From Rhea pennata (taxonomy: Eukaryota > Chordata > Aves > Rheiformes > Rheidae): a stretch of 64,000 nt of DNA. The stretch is from contig NC_084669.1 of NCBI RefSeq assembly GCF_028389875.1, positions 36,893,190 to 36,957,189 of the forward strand. Reading direction: 5' to 3'. Under the pieces are notes generated by a model. The model saw only the letters and a list, made by a program, of their open reading frames with translations, made no database searches and had not been told where the DNA came from. Below are positions 13,181-23,297 of the stretch, piece after piece. Numbering within the stretch: position 1 is the first letter of the stretch; the number at the start of each line of letters is the position of its first letter. The position numbers and the translations under genes are program-made.

Positions 13181-13290
13181 GACGGCCCCCGGCGCGGCCC
13201 CGACGGCCCCCGGCGCGGCCCCGGCGCGGCCCCGACGGCCCCCGGCGCGGCCCCGACGGCCCCCGGCGCGGCCCCGGCGCGGCCCCGAGG
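13181..13290. repeat. GC-only minisatellite next to the PALD1 promoter
   Basis: Units of the form GACGGCCCCCGGCGCGGCCCC, some with an added CGGCGCGGCCCC, repeat about five times. The block is nearly pure G and C and lies directly upstream of the CCAAT box. Confidence 0.85.
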
Positions 13291-13299
13291 GCGCCCGGC

Positions 13300-15348
13300 C
13301 GTCAGTCCGTCCGGGCTCGAGTGGGTGCCGCCTGCCGCCCGAGCCCCGCGCAGGATCAGCGGCTGCTCGAGGCTCGGCCGGGCCGCGCGTCGGCGGCCGT
13401 CCGGGCTCTCCTGCGGCGCGGGTGCTCCCGCCCGGGATGACCCGTTGGCCGGCTTTTACGCCGTAACAGGTTTATGTTCTGCCGTGGCACTTCCCGCCCG
13501 TGCCGGGGCCTTCGGGAAAGCAGGCGCGCGCCCTCAGCGAGGAGGGGAGAGTTTGCAGGGCCCGGCGCAGGCCTCGCGGCGCTCTCTTGCGCCGTTCGCC
13601 GCCGGCGCCCCTCGCCAGCCAGCCTCAAGCCACGTCCTTCCGATTTTGCAACCCGTTCCTGCCGCGGCAGCAATACGCCGAGCGCGGAGAAAGCCTCCGC
13701 CTGCCCGCCCTGACACGTGCAAGACGGATTTCCGCCGGGAAGGGCCGTAGCAAACGGCCGTGGCAACGGCGTTGCCCCCGGCCCGGCGGCGAGCGGGGAC
13801 GGCCTCTCCGGCACGGGCGCCCGGGCGCGAGCTCGGGATGCAGCTTGAGCTCCGACGCGGCGGGTGCGGGTGCTTGGCGGGAGCAGGCACAGCGCCGTGC
13901 CGGAGGCTGAGGCGCCCCGCTTGGACGTGCTTCTGTAGGCGCAGCGGGCCCCTGAGGAAGCCTTTATAACTCCTCGGGCCGGAAGAACCCTGAGGGACAG
14001 CCGCAGCCAAAGCCACCGAGAGCAAGGAAGACCACTCCGAGGGAGCTTGAAGCGTTGCCACGAGGCCGCAGAGCACGGGTCAGAAGCGCCGCGAGACAAG
14101 CTTGGGCAGAGCTGATCGGGAAGCCCAGGGGCAGCAGCCAACACGCGGCTGGTTGTAGAGGCCAGGCCTAAGAGCAAGCCCCTCCGAGAGCCGCTCGCCG
14201 CCTCTTCCTGCCTCGCACGAGGACTTGCGGGGCCTGGAGCAGGGAAATACAGCCCTCGGGAGACAGCAGGGTGGCCTGAGCTCTCCAGGCCTCCGGAGCA
14301 GGCCCTGACTGCTTGGGTCCCTTGAACACCTGCAGCGGTGACAACAAGGACTTCCCTGGTGGAAACTGAGGCCGGGCCAGGCCTGCCTCACCTCCTGGGA
14401 CCTCAGCATCGGCGGGCCGGGTAGAAACCACCGGTCTCCAAGAACCTCAGGAAAGGAGACTCACTACAGGAGCTCTTTCGAGTAGTCCAGCAGCAGGAGC
14501 CCAGCGGGACCAGCCTCAAGACCGTCTTCAGCCGGTTTCGGTCAGGGCAGAGAACGAAGCGAAGATGGATTTCTTCCAAAAACGAAGCTGCAGAGATGCG
14601 AGAGCCGCAGCTGCTGTCGAGGCTGGGCTGGAGGGGGACCAGGGAGGGTCACAACCCGCTCTGGTCTGTGTCCCCGCCGTGGGCACGTGCGCGGCTCCAG
14701 GTCTAGTTTCTCGCGCTGGGTGGACCTCTCCGTACAGAGGGATCTGCACGGACGCGTCCTCAGGGCGCGGAGGGCTGGGCGCCGCTCCCGGGCCGCTTTA
14801 GACGTTACTCTTGGCTGCTGGCAGAAGTGATTGTTCATGGGATGACGATTTCTCAACCAGGCTGTTCGCTCTCATTTCCTTTCAGTCCTTCAAAGAAACT
14901 ACTAGCTGCACCCAGGAGAACAGCTCGGCCCCCAACCTGCCGCCCCGGGAAAGCGCTGCCTGCGGGCGCTCGGCTTGCCGCAAAAAGTCGCGGTCGCAAA
15001 ATCACAAAAAAAGAAACGGAATCACGCCGAGGGCGCGCGTTGTCCCCTAGCAGGCGTTAATGTTGAACCTGCAGAGAATTCACCTGCAAGCGCAAGTCAA
15101 GGGGGGGCTTCAGCAATTGCTCCAAGACCCCCCCCTTTCCCCCCCCCCCGCCGTCTCCCGCAGGCATCCCCCGCGGCGCCGCGCCGGCTGCAATGCAACG
15201 CGCGCCGGCGTCCACGGGAGGTCACGGCGGCACCGCGCCGCCGGGGAGGGATTTCCCGCTACGCCGGGCGGCGCGAAGCGAGGGGGGAACGCGGGGCCGC
15301 GCTTCCCGGCCCCCGCGCCGCCCGCGGTTGAGGAAACTCGAGCAGCGC
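13300..15348. other. Spacer between EIF4EBP2 3' end and PALD1 promoter; no gene recognised
   Basis: GC-rich sequence with several long chance open frames on both strands and C-runs near 15129-15160. I looked for a TGF-beta cystine-knot exon, because mammals carry NODAL between EIF4EBP2 and PALD1, and found no translated segment with CxG or CCxP spacing. No RNA gene was recognised. Confidence 0.6.
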
Positions 15349-15368
15349 GTTTTAATAGAATCAAGATG

Positions 15369-15374
15369 TTTATT
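15369..15374 (-). terminator. EIF4EBP2: Distal EIF4EBP2 polyadenylation signal (AATAAA)
   Basis: On the minus strand the context is ATCAATAAACATCTTG, a canonical hexamer in moderately AT-rich sequence, followed by GC-rich spacer. It is the most distal credible signal before the PALD1 promoter region. Confidence 0.6.
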
Positions 15375-15752
15375 GATCGCACCGTAACAGCAACCACCGG
15401 TGAGAGCTTTTGATTTTTTCCCTCCCAAACACCTGTTTCGAAAGACAGTAAAAAATACAACCCCGAACGCCGAGCGGCGGAGAGGCTGCCCAGAGACACG
15501 TCGGGCGCTCCTTGCTTTTCAGCCAGGATCCCGTTTAAAAAGGGAACTCGTACAAAGCGGAGGGGCCAGCAAACGGAGGCGGGGAAGGGGGCGTTCAGGG
15601 AAAAGAGAAAAAAAAAGGGGGGGGTGGGAAAGCGGTTCTGCATCTTTATAAAGGAAGGTCCAGGAGTGTCGCGTGGTCTACACGGCGACTGAAGCTCTCT
15701 CCAGCCGTGTTTCTTCTGGCTCCCGCCCGCAAGGTAACTGTCCTCCAATTAT

Positions 15753-15768
15753 TTTATTTTTATTTATT
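15753..15768 (-). terminator. EIF4EBP2: Proximal AATAAA cluster in the EIF4EBP2 3' UTR
   Basis: Two AATAAA hexamers on the minus strand (15753-15758 and 15763-15768) within an ATAAATAAATAAAA run. They could give a 3' UTR about 0.4 kb shorter than the distal site. Confidence 0.4.
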
Positions 15769-18700
15769 TATCTTGGCTTCGAGAGCAGATTTTGCCAAAC
15801 GAGTCGCTCTGCCGGCGTCGATGGTGCACGTTCGAGCGATCTCCCATGCTCAAGCGAGAACGTTTTCGCGGCCCCTGCCCTGCTGCTGCTGCTCCTTCAA
15901 TCCAAGGATGCAACAGACTCCCTAGGATCTTCGTTTTAAGGAAAATATATTTATTTATATATAATATATATATTTGTGTGTGTTATAAACATCCACCCCA
16001 CACACATATACGTATTTCTACTCGCACTCATTCACTCGGGCGCCCGAGGTGGCCATCTCCCAGTTAATGGCTCAAAGCACACGTCGCAACCTGCCGCACG
16101 CTACGTGGCGGGGTTTGAATCAGAGCAACGGTGCCAAAGGGACCAGAAGCCTCAAGTCGGGTGGACTTTGGGTGCAAAGCCTTTCTCTCTAACCATCTCC
16201 ATTCGAGGATCTGGCGAAGCGAGTTCACGCCAGATCCACACGGCGTGAGATGCAGTCCAAAGGAAAGGATGTTTGCTACCAGGAGACTTCACGTTGCCTT
16301 GGTTTTGGTTTCTCCTCCCACCAGGACGGGAGGACAGAAACCTCCTGAAAGAGTTGAGCTCTTTTAACTCTTACCTCTACGTGGAAAAACTAGATCGAAG
16401 ATGGTAGCTTAAAACTAGGCACTGCACCAATCCGAACCAAACACACCTAGAGAAATAAATTACCGAAAAAAAAAGTGCACAAACGCTGCATCTTTGATGC
16501 TGAACGTATCCACCACGCACCTGAACTGGAGGATTTTAACACTGTCTCTGAGAACAGAAAGCAGGGCACGAGCACGGAGCGGGCAGGCAAGGCCACCACC
16601 GCCACGCCACGGGCGCGGGGGGAGAAGAGCCGTCTGCCAGCGAGGCGGGGGACGGCGGCAGCGGCCGCCCCGGGCCGCCCGACGCCGAAGGGACCCTGGC
16701 CGCCCTTCTGAGGAAGGGAGGGGGAGCAGGCACTCAAGTGGGAGCTGCCAGCTGAAGCCTAGGTGGAAGATGAGGTCTAGGTGGAAGATGAAACGCGGGT
16801 ATTTCGGGCGATACAGCATCTCCCCGAAGATGCAGCGTTCTGGGCCTTCACTTAGGTTTTGACCCATCTCGGTGACCGGTTGATGAAGCCAACCGGCTCC
16901 GCGTCACCGAGCAGTTTCCTAGACAGGCCACAGAGCCGGGCGAACGACTAAACCGGCCGAGAAGACGAGGAGGAGGACGCCGCACGTGCACGCCGCGCCA
17001 GCTCCCCTCGCCTTCCCGATACGCCCAGTTTCGGAGCAGCATCTTCCCCAGCACGCGATGCCGGTCACCGAGCGCTGCGAGAAGCCAAAGAGCCGCCAGG
17101 CACTGGCGTAACTTGCACGAGATGCTCAAGCCAAAACACAAGATCTTCGTGACGGAAGAGATGTAAGAACCGGTCCCTACCAGGGTGGAAGAGAGGAGGC
17201 GGAGCAAAGGGCGAAATTAGAAAACGATTTCGTCCTGCCCTCTGAGGCTGATTTAGCAAGACAGATTTGAGAGCCCAGGGGAGAAATGCCGCATCCGCAG
17301 ACTAATTAGACCGGAGAACAGAGCGGTCCGAAACACGCCTGAGCTGTCAAAGGCACGTTGTATGTGCAGCCAAAGCTCGGAAAGGAAAGCAGTTCCTCCC
17401 AAGAGCTTTGGAAGACCTTAGACAGCTGTGACAAGACCAAGAGCTTATCGCAGCTGTCTGGTAGCCCTTCGCCTGGCCAAGCGGCCAGCTCGTATCCTCA
17501 GAAAGGGATGCAAGAGAGCTTTTCCATCCAAAGGCCACAATCCCTTTTGAAAATCTCCCTGGGAAGGGATACGGGGAGGCGAAGCACCGAAGGAAAAAAG
17601 CACCTGCATCTTAGCTCTCCATGTCGCTGCTGCATTTAGTTCTTTCAAAGAAACCACGGTATTAAAACCTTCTCCAGGCCAAAGCTCTCACCCAGAAGAG
17701 CAAAAAAAGAATAAAATAAAATCTCCGAATGGAAAAGCTCTCTTACAGACCTGAAACGTCTGAAAGGTCAAGCAGGCTCTCAGCTTGGTGCTGAGTAGTA
17801 GTTTTGCAGAAGCAAAAGGCAAACAGGTAGAGCACTCAAGACCACCACCGACACGTCCTCGAATCCTCTCGCACGTCGACCTTTGTGCCTCCAGGAATAT
17901 TGGAGGGAAGGATGCAAGGGAAGAGCTTGAGCACGCTTGTTTTGCTCTGTCAGAAGAAAGAAGCTGACAGCCAGAGAAGGGCAAGAAGTGAGCAGGGAGC
18001 AAGGTCGTGTGACACCCGGCACCCCACTGCTCCTCTCTGGGTTTTTTTCAGAGAAAATGAGACTACGCTGTGCAAACTCCTCCAGTACCCTGGGACTAAC
18101 TAGCAGCCAGGTAGCTTGCAAGCCAGAGCAAGCCACTCCGAGGCTGTCTTTGGTGAGCTCATCGTTCAAAATAGGGTAGTAAGATCCTTCTACGAGTTTG
18201 GAAACCAGATCCAGCGCATGGTCGACCTGGCACGTCAGAGCCCCGACACCGCCAGGCAGGTCTGGCTGCCTGTAGGCATCTAGCGCGCTTGGGAGAGCAG
18301 CCAAAGGAGCTACACACGACTGGCCGAAATGACACAGGACCAGCAGAAACGATGCAGGACCAACGGACGACCCCACGTACCCGGAGCTGGGGCCAGAGCC
18401 AGGCAGGGCAGCCTAGAGCAACCGAAACGGTGCTAGACACCTACGTGCCCACAGCTCGTTCCCACCCGGGGCCGGACGAGAGCCAGAGCAGGAGGCCAGC
18501 GCTGCAAACCCAACTACGCCCCTGAGGGCCCTTCCCAGCTCCCCAGGGGTTTCATCGCTCCGTAGCGGGGCAGTAGGAGCACGCAAACGAGCCACCGTCG
18601 GCGGTCCGCGTCCAGGTCCCGGTCCCGGTGGGGACCCAAAGGGGGAGGGCACGGGCTCTGAGGAGACCCCGCGCCTCCCCACGCGCGCCGCGGCCCAAGC

Positions 18701-19428
18701 CGATTCCTGAGACGGCAAACGTCGCCGAGGGATTTTGCTCCTGTGTTATTCACATTTTGAAGGGGGGGGAATTAAAAAAAAAAAATGGGGGGGGGGTAAG
18801 AAATAGAGAGAGCACTTTTCAGGACACGTTCACCCCAGCCCAAAAAAGGAGTTACCAGGAAAGCGCCCCTTTTCAGTACCGAAGATAAAACCCAGGGCTT
18901 TCTAGACGCGGGGCTCTGCGGGAAGGGGAGCGGGGCCGGCGGCCGCGGGGCGCGCGGCGCCCGAGGAGCAGGGCCGCGGCGGGACGCTTCGCCCCATCCC
19001 GGGCCGAGCCTCCGGGAGAAGGGGCCGAGCGGCGCGGCGCGGCCCCGAACCCTGCCGAGCCGCCGGGAAGGGGGCGGTCAGCCGCTTAAAAACCCTCGAT
19101 TTTCACGCGTAGTCCTTAAAACGAGTTTCGCACCGGGGCCGGGGCGAGGACAGGACGGTTGCCGGCGTAAGGAGGCATCGGGAACGAGCCGTTTCGGAAG
19201 TACCTTCAGCGCCTGTCCGCGACGTGGCCGGCCAGAGAAATCGGGTGTGTGGGGGCAAAAATAAAATAAAGAAGGGGTCGAAAGGGGGAAGTGGCCACGG
19301 AGAGCCCGCGGGGTGGGGGGGGGGGGACACGGAGCCTCCCGCGGCAGCTCCCGCTCGGCTCGGGGCCGACGGCTCCGCCGAATTCGGTGCGCGCAGGTGT
19401 CGGGAGTCGCTGCCTCTCCGCCGGCCGA

Positions 19429-21984
19429 TCAGATGTCCATCTCGAACTGCGCGTCGTCGCCTGGCGAGAGACGGCGAGGGGTGAGGCAGGCGCGTACGGG
19501 AAGGGGGCAAACGCTACGGAAAGGCTCGCCCGGAAAAGCCCCAACAAAATCCCCGCGGGCCGGGGCGGCTTCGCGCGGATACCGAGGGAGCGGGCGGGAG
19601 CGCCGCTCTCTTACCCATCGAAGGCTTCCCGTCGTGGTTGTTCAGGTTGTTCACCTCCGCTTTGGGCTCCTCGGCCGCAGAGCCGGGGCTGGTGACACCG
19701 GGAATATTCGGGAGATGGCACGGCGGCGTCTGGGCCATGGGCGAGTTGCGGCGGTCAAGCAGGAACTTGCGGTCGTAGATGATCCGGGTACCTAGGCACG
19801 GGCGAGAGGGCAGGACCGGCGCGTCAGGACGCATCCTGCCCGCCCGCTCCCGGGGCGCTCAGCCTCGAGCGCCGCCGGGGCTGCTCTTCCTCGACGTGCT
19901 GCCGAACCTCCCCTTCACAGCCCCTTGGACCTTCCCCAAGCTTTCGTGTCTGCAGGAGGAGTCAACCAGCAGCCCTGCGCCCCAAAACCTCGTGTTCACC
20001 CACAGGAGAGGACAAGTTTCCTCACGAAGGACCTCTGCTAAAGCCCAAGGATGCTTTGGGAGGGTCAACGCATCGGCACCCCGCGCGCACCACGGCTAGT
20101 ACGCCCGCTCGTACCCGCGCACAGCGGTGGCAGCCGATACGGCAACGCCGGGAAACCACCGAGGGTCGCAGCCGAGGTCCGGCCACAGTGTGCCCCCACG
20201 CCTTGTTTTGGGGGCTTCTCCCGGCCGTGGTCCTGCAAGCCCTTCTCCAGGCCAGGAGCACCGGCGGCGGGAGACACAACCCGGACCAGGAATGGTGCAG
20301 CCCCACCTGGCTATCCACAGACCAGGGTATTCCCGTCTACACTAAGAGGAAGAAGCATCCACCGTTCAACGCGCTCCTTCCCCGGCGCCCCAGGTGGGAC
20401 ACGGAGGCCTCAGCAGCAGAGCAGCCACCACATATGCAGACAACCATGGAAGTTTCACTCTGCTTTCTACTGCAAATGCAAAATATTCGCTACCAGGAAG
20501 CACCTAGGCTGGCTTCTGGCTCCAGGGAGTTTCTACGGCCAACAGCGGGGCCACGCTCGAGCTGTTAAGGGCCTCAGACGTTTACATTTTTTGTCCTGGA
20601 GATGCCAACAGAGGGAGGTGGAACTCGCTCCCCAGCAAAAACAACTTTATCAGGGCTAAGGAGTAAAATGCAATGGTTTTCATTCCAAGATAAGAATTGC
20701 AGGAAGCTATTCTTAGCGGGGCGCACAGCTGTGGGTAGGAAAAAAAAGCCACCATCGCCTTTGCGTCCCGCTTTCGGCTTCTATCGGGAGCTCCCAGAGA
20801 GCCAGGACACGGAGCAACCTGCGCGCTCACGCTCCGTCGCGACGCAGAAGCCGCTCCGCGCGATTGCCCAGCGAGGCCAATTTTTGACAGCACGCTAAGT
20901 AGGTGACTCAGAGGACTCGCAGAGGCCGGTTACCGGCGTAAACACAAGGCTGCTTTTCAGTCCGGGCATCGCGGCAGCGACCCGAAGGCAAAGCGCGCAA
21001 AGGAATTCAAAAACGACGAGCAGCGCTGGCAACCCCAGCTCGGGGCGAAGTTCTGCGTCCGGAAAGGGGTTGAGAGTTAGCAAAAGCATCACCCTGGGTG
21101 ACTACCGCGTGCGTGCGTGCAAGCGCGCGCACGCTCTTCTCCCCTCTTTTAAAGCGAAGCTTGTGCGCGACCCCAGCCCTCGCGCTGCTCGTCTGAAGCG
21201 GACGGTGCGCCGGCGCGCCGCGCCGCGTTTTTCCAGGCAAGGGGCCCCGCGTATTTCGCGTCGCGGGAGCGGGCGGCGGCGGCCGCGCGAGCTTCGTCCC
21301 GTTTTCCTGCTCACGTCAAACGTCTCGCCCGCGGGCGGCCGCTCGGCGGCCGGATACTCCGTCTCCTGCAAAGCGCCGCGCGCGTCCTACTTGCAAAGCG
21401 CTGCGGATTAGGGCAACTGCGGGTCGGTAGAGAGGGTATCCCGGGTTTTCGCCCCCACACCCCCGCCCCGTGTCCCCCCCGGGCGCGGGTGTCGCCCTCC
21501 GGCCGTGCCCGCACGTGTCGCTGCTCGGGGCGGCAGCGGTAGGGCCACGTTGCAGCCGCGGAGCGCCAGGCCCGGGCAGGTCGCGCTGCCGAGGAGCTCT
21601 GCGCTCCGTGCGGGCCGGGCCGGGCCGGGCCGGGCCGGGCCGGGGGGCAGGACGAGCCCCGCCGCGGGCCGCGCAACCCCGCGCGCAGCCCCGCGCGCAG
21701 CCCCGCGCGCAGCCAAGGTCACGCGCCGCCGGAGCCGCCGCGCTGCGGAGCGGCGGAGGCGGCGCGGCCCCGCCCGGCTCGGCGCGGCGCGGCGCGGCCC
21801 GGCTCGGCTCGGCACGGCTCGGCGCGGGCTCACCGCCGGGGGTGGTGGAGAAGAGGGTGCCGCCGGGGGTGGTGCAGTAGTCGTGGGGCAGCTGCGCCGC
21901 GTCGCTGATGGCCACGGTGCGCGTGCGGGCGGGGATGGCGCGGCTCTGGCTCGCCTGGTGCCCGCCGCCGCCGCCCGACGCCAT
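19429..21984 (-). CDS. EIF4EBP2: eIF4E-binding protein 2 (EIF4EBP2)
   Basis: Represses cap-dependent translation by binding eIF4E when hypophosphorylated; mTORC1 phosphorylation releases it. Three exons: 21984-21834, 19791-19615, 19460-19429, phases consistent, 119 aa plus stop (human 120). Visible motifs are RAIP at 15-18, two TTPGG phosphosites with the phosphorylatable Thr at about 39 and 48, the eIF4E-binding YDRKFLL at 56-62, and the C-terminal TOS motif FEMDI at 115-119. After residue 2 there is a Gly-rich insert in place of the human Ser-rich start. The asparagine-rich stretch before the last exon is one LNN unit shorter than I recall for human, and is followed by HDGKPSMG. The last intron is only 154 bp. 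Transcribed away from LRRC20 from a shared CpG island. Confidence 0.95.
21611..21712. repeat. GGGCC pentamer run and 12-bp tandem repeats in EIF4EBP2 intron 1
   Basis: Six CGGGC units at 21611-21640 end in a G6 run. Further on, three perfect copies of CCCCGCGCGCAG lie at 21677-21688, 21689-21700 and 21701-21712. All lie 120-370 bp inside intron 1, in the promoter CpG island. Confidence 0.85.
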
Positions 21985-22117
21985 GGCCCGCGCCTTTGTC
22001 CCCGCCGAGGCGCGCCGGGGGCGGGCCGCGCCGCGGGCCGCCCGGGGACCCCCGGCACCGCCCCCGGGGCCGCCCCCCCGGGGCCGCCCCTTCCGCGCGG
22101 GGCCGCTCCCCCCCAGC

Positions 22118-22295
22118 GCGGGGCCGCCCCTCCCACGCGGGGCCGCCCCCACCCCGCCCGGGACCGCCCCCCCCACGCGGGGCCGCCCCTCCCACGCGGG
22201 GCCGCCCCCACCCCGCCCGGGACCGCCCCCCCCACGCGGGGCCGCCCCTCCCACGCGGGGCCGCCCCCACCCCGCCCGGGACCGCCCCCCCCCCC
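22118..22295. repeat. 59-bp minisatellite, about three copies, upstream of EIF4EBP2
   Basis: Three near-identical 59-bp units built from GCGGGGCCGCCCC, CTCCCACGCGGGGCCGCC and ACCCCGCCCGGGACCGCC blocks. Copies end in C-runs of slightly different length. The block is within the EIF4EBP2 5' UTR or promoter and is C-rich on the plus strand. Confidence 0.85.
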
Positions 22296-22367
22296 CGGCG
22301 CTGGCCCCGGCGGCGGCGCTTGGCGGCGGCGCTTGGCGGCGGCGCGGCCCCCGACGGCGGCCGCCGC

Positions 22368-22439
22368 TCCCACGTGGTCTAGCGGTGAGGATTCCTGGCT
22401 TTCACCCAGGCGGCCCGGGTTCGACTCCCGGCGTGGGAA
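22368..22439 (+). tRNA. tRNA-Glu (anticodon TTC)
   Basis: A complete 72-nt tRNA. The acceptor stem TCCCACG pairs with CGTGGGA, followed by discriminator A. The A box is TGGTCTAGCGGTGAGG, the anticodon arm is CCTGG-CTTTCAC-CCAGG with anticodon TTC, and the T arm contains GGTTCGACTCC as the B box. The gene has no intron. A TTTT run about 18 bases after the gene can serve as Pol III terminator. The D loop carries a G where the vertebrate consensus as I recall it has T (GGTGAGGA versus GGTTAGGA). It sits inside the EIF4EBP2-LRRC20 divergent promoter. Confidence 0.96.
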
Positions 22440-22599
22440 GCCGCCCCCCCCGCCCCCTTTTGTTCGCAGCCGGGTGGTGATGATTGGGGGCGGGGGGGGG
22501 GGATCCCGGCGGCTCCCGCCCCAGCGGATCCCGAGGGTCCCGCGCTGATTGGCTGCGCGGCGGCCGCAGTTCCCCGTCGGGTCCGCCCCGCGGGCGGCA

Positions 22600-22653
22600 G
22601 CTGCCGCCGTCCTTCCGCGCGGGCCCGGCCCGGAGGCGGCCGCGCTGCGCCCG
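22600..22653 (+). other. LRRC20: Probable non-coding first exon of LRRC20 (left edge approximate)
   Basis: A good donor, GCCCG followed by GTAAGG, occurs at 22653/22654 at the right edge of the CpG island. The coding exon follows 0.6 kb later with acceptors at 23266 (CTGCAG) and 23278 (CCGCAG). The left edge is unknown. Confidence 0.45.
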
Positions 22654-22751
22654 GTAAGGCCGGGCCCCGCCGCGCAACGCCCCGCAGCCCCCCGGCCCCG
22701 CACAACGCCCCGCAGCGCTGCTCTGCCTGCCCCCCGGCCCCCCAGCCCTGT

Positions 22752-22860
22752 GCAATGCCCCACAGCGTTGCACTTGCCGCCCCCACGTCCCCATGCGATG
22801 CCCCACAGCGTTGCTCTTGCTTCCCCCGCGTCCCCGTGCAATGCCCCGCAGCATTGCTCC
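22752..22860. repeat. 43-bp tandem repeat in LRRC20 intron 1
   Basis: Two full 43-bp units (22752-22794 and 22795-22837) and a partial third, each beginning GCAATGCCCC or GCGATGCCCC and containing ACAGCGTTGC. More diverged copies extend left to about 22675. Confidence 0.8.
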
Positions 22861-23297
22861 GGACTCCGCTCCGTGCACAGCCCTTGCCCCGTGCAGCAGC
22901 CCCCTCAGTGCCACCACATCACGGTGCAATGCCCTGGCACAGTGCCCTGCATGAGCAACACAAGTTCGACACCATCCCCAGGGCCGAGTCAGAGGCAGGG
23001 CAGAGCACAGCAGGGTCCGGCCCCGCGGGACCGCCGGCGCAGCAGCGGGGCTCCGCTCGCTTTGGAGCCTGACCGGTGTCGAAGGCCACCCGGGCCGCTC
23101 CGCCTCCCCCAGCACCGAGCTAACGCGGGCAGAGCAGCGCTGCCGCCCCGCCAGCCGCCCCTGCCAGGGGACTGCCCCCGAGCGTTTGCCCTGCCGTTTA
23201 TTTTTAGTGCCCCTCGCCCGGGACGCCGGGGGATGTCACCGGATCCCTCGCCGTCTCCTGCTGCAGATCCTCCCGCAGAAGCGCTTCCCTGGAGGCG

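Larger units (their letters stand above)
15349..19428 (-). other. EIF4EBP2: EIF4EBP2 3' untranslated region (about 4.1 kb)
   Basis: From the stop codon leftward there is no recognised coding exon until a polyadenylation signal near 15369. A long 3' UTR is characteristic of vertebrate EIF4EBP2. AU-rich stretches in the transcript sense lie at about 15746-15775 and 15936-15990, including two proximal AATAAA hexamers. A short direct duplication (GGTGGAAGATGA copies) lies near 16760-16790. The extent is inferred from the polyadenylation signals. Confidence 0.6.
21985..22653. promoter_or_regulatory. Divergent CpG-island promoter for EIF4EBP2 (-) and LRRC20 (+)
   Basis: The EIF4EBP2 start codon at 21984 reads left, and a likely LRRC20 first-exon donor (CCG followed by GTAAGG) at 22653/22654 reads right. 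The interval is very GC-rich and holds a 59-bp minisatellite, a tRNA gene and an ATTGG (reverse CCAAT) box at 22548-22552. The start sites were not mapped. The head-to-head arrangement agrees with the human locus as I recall it. Confidence 0.7.

Noticed and set aside
12320-13750. 476-codon plus-strand frame and overlapping minus frames in the PALD1 CpG island
   Set aside because: Arg/Pro/Ala-rich, no family similarity, open only because of GC content and repeats.
13356-14177. 273-codon minus-strand frame, considered as a NODAL or other gene remnant
   Set aside because: No cystine-knot pattern and no similarity to TGF-beta prodomains; composition explains the open frame.
21316-22841. Long minus-strand frames (312 and 477 codons) around EIF4EBP2 exon 1
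   Set aside because: One contains the real 50-codon EIF4EBP2 exon; the remainder reads through the 59-bp minisatellite, the tRNA and an intron.
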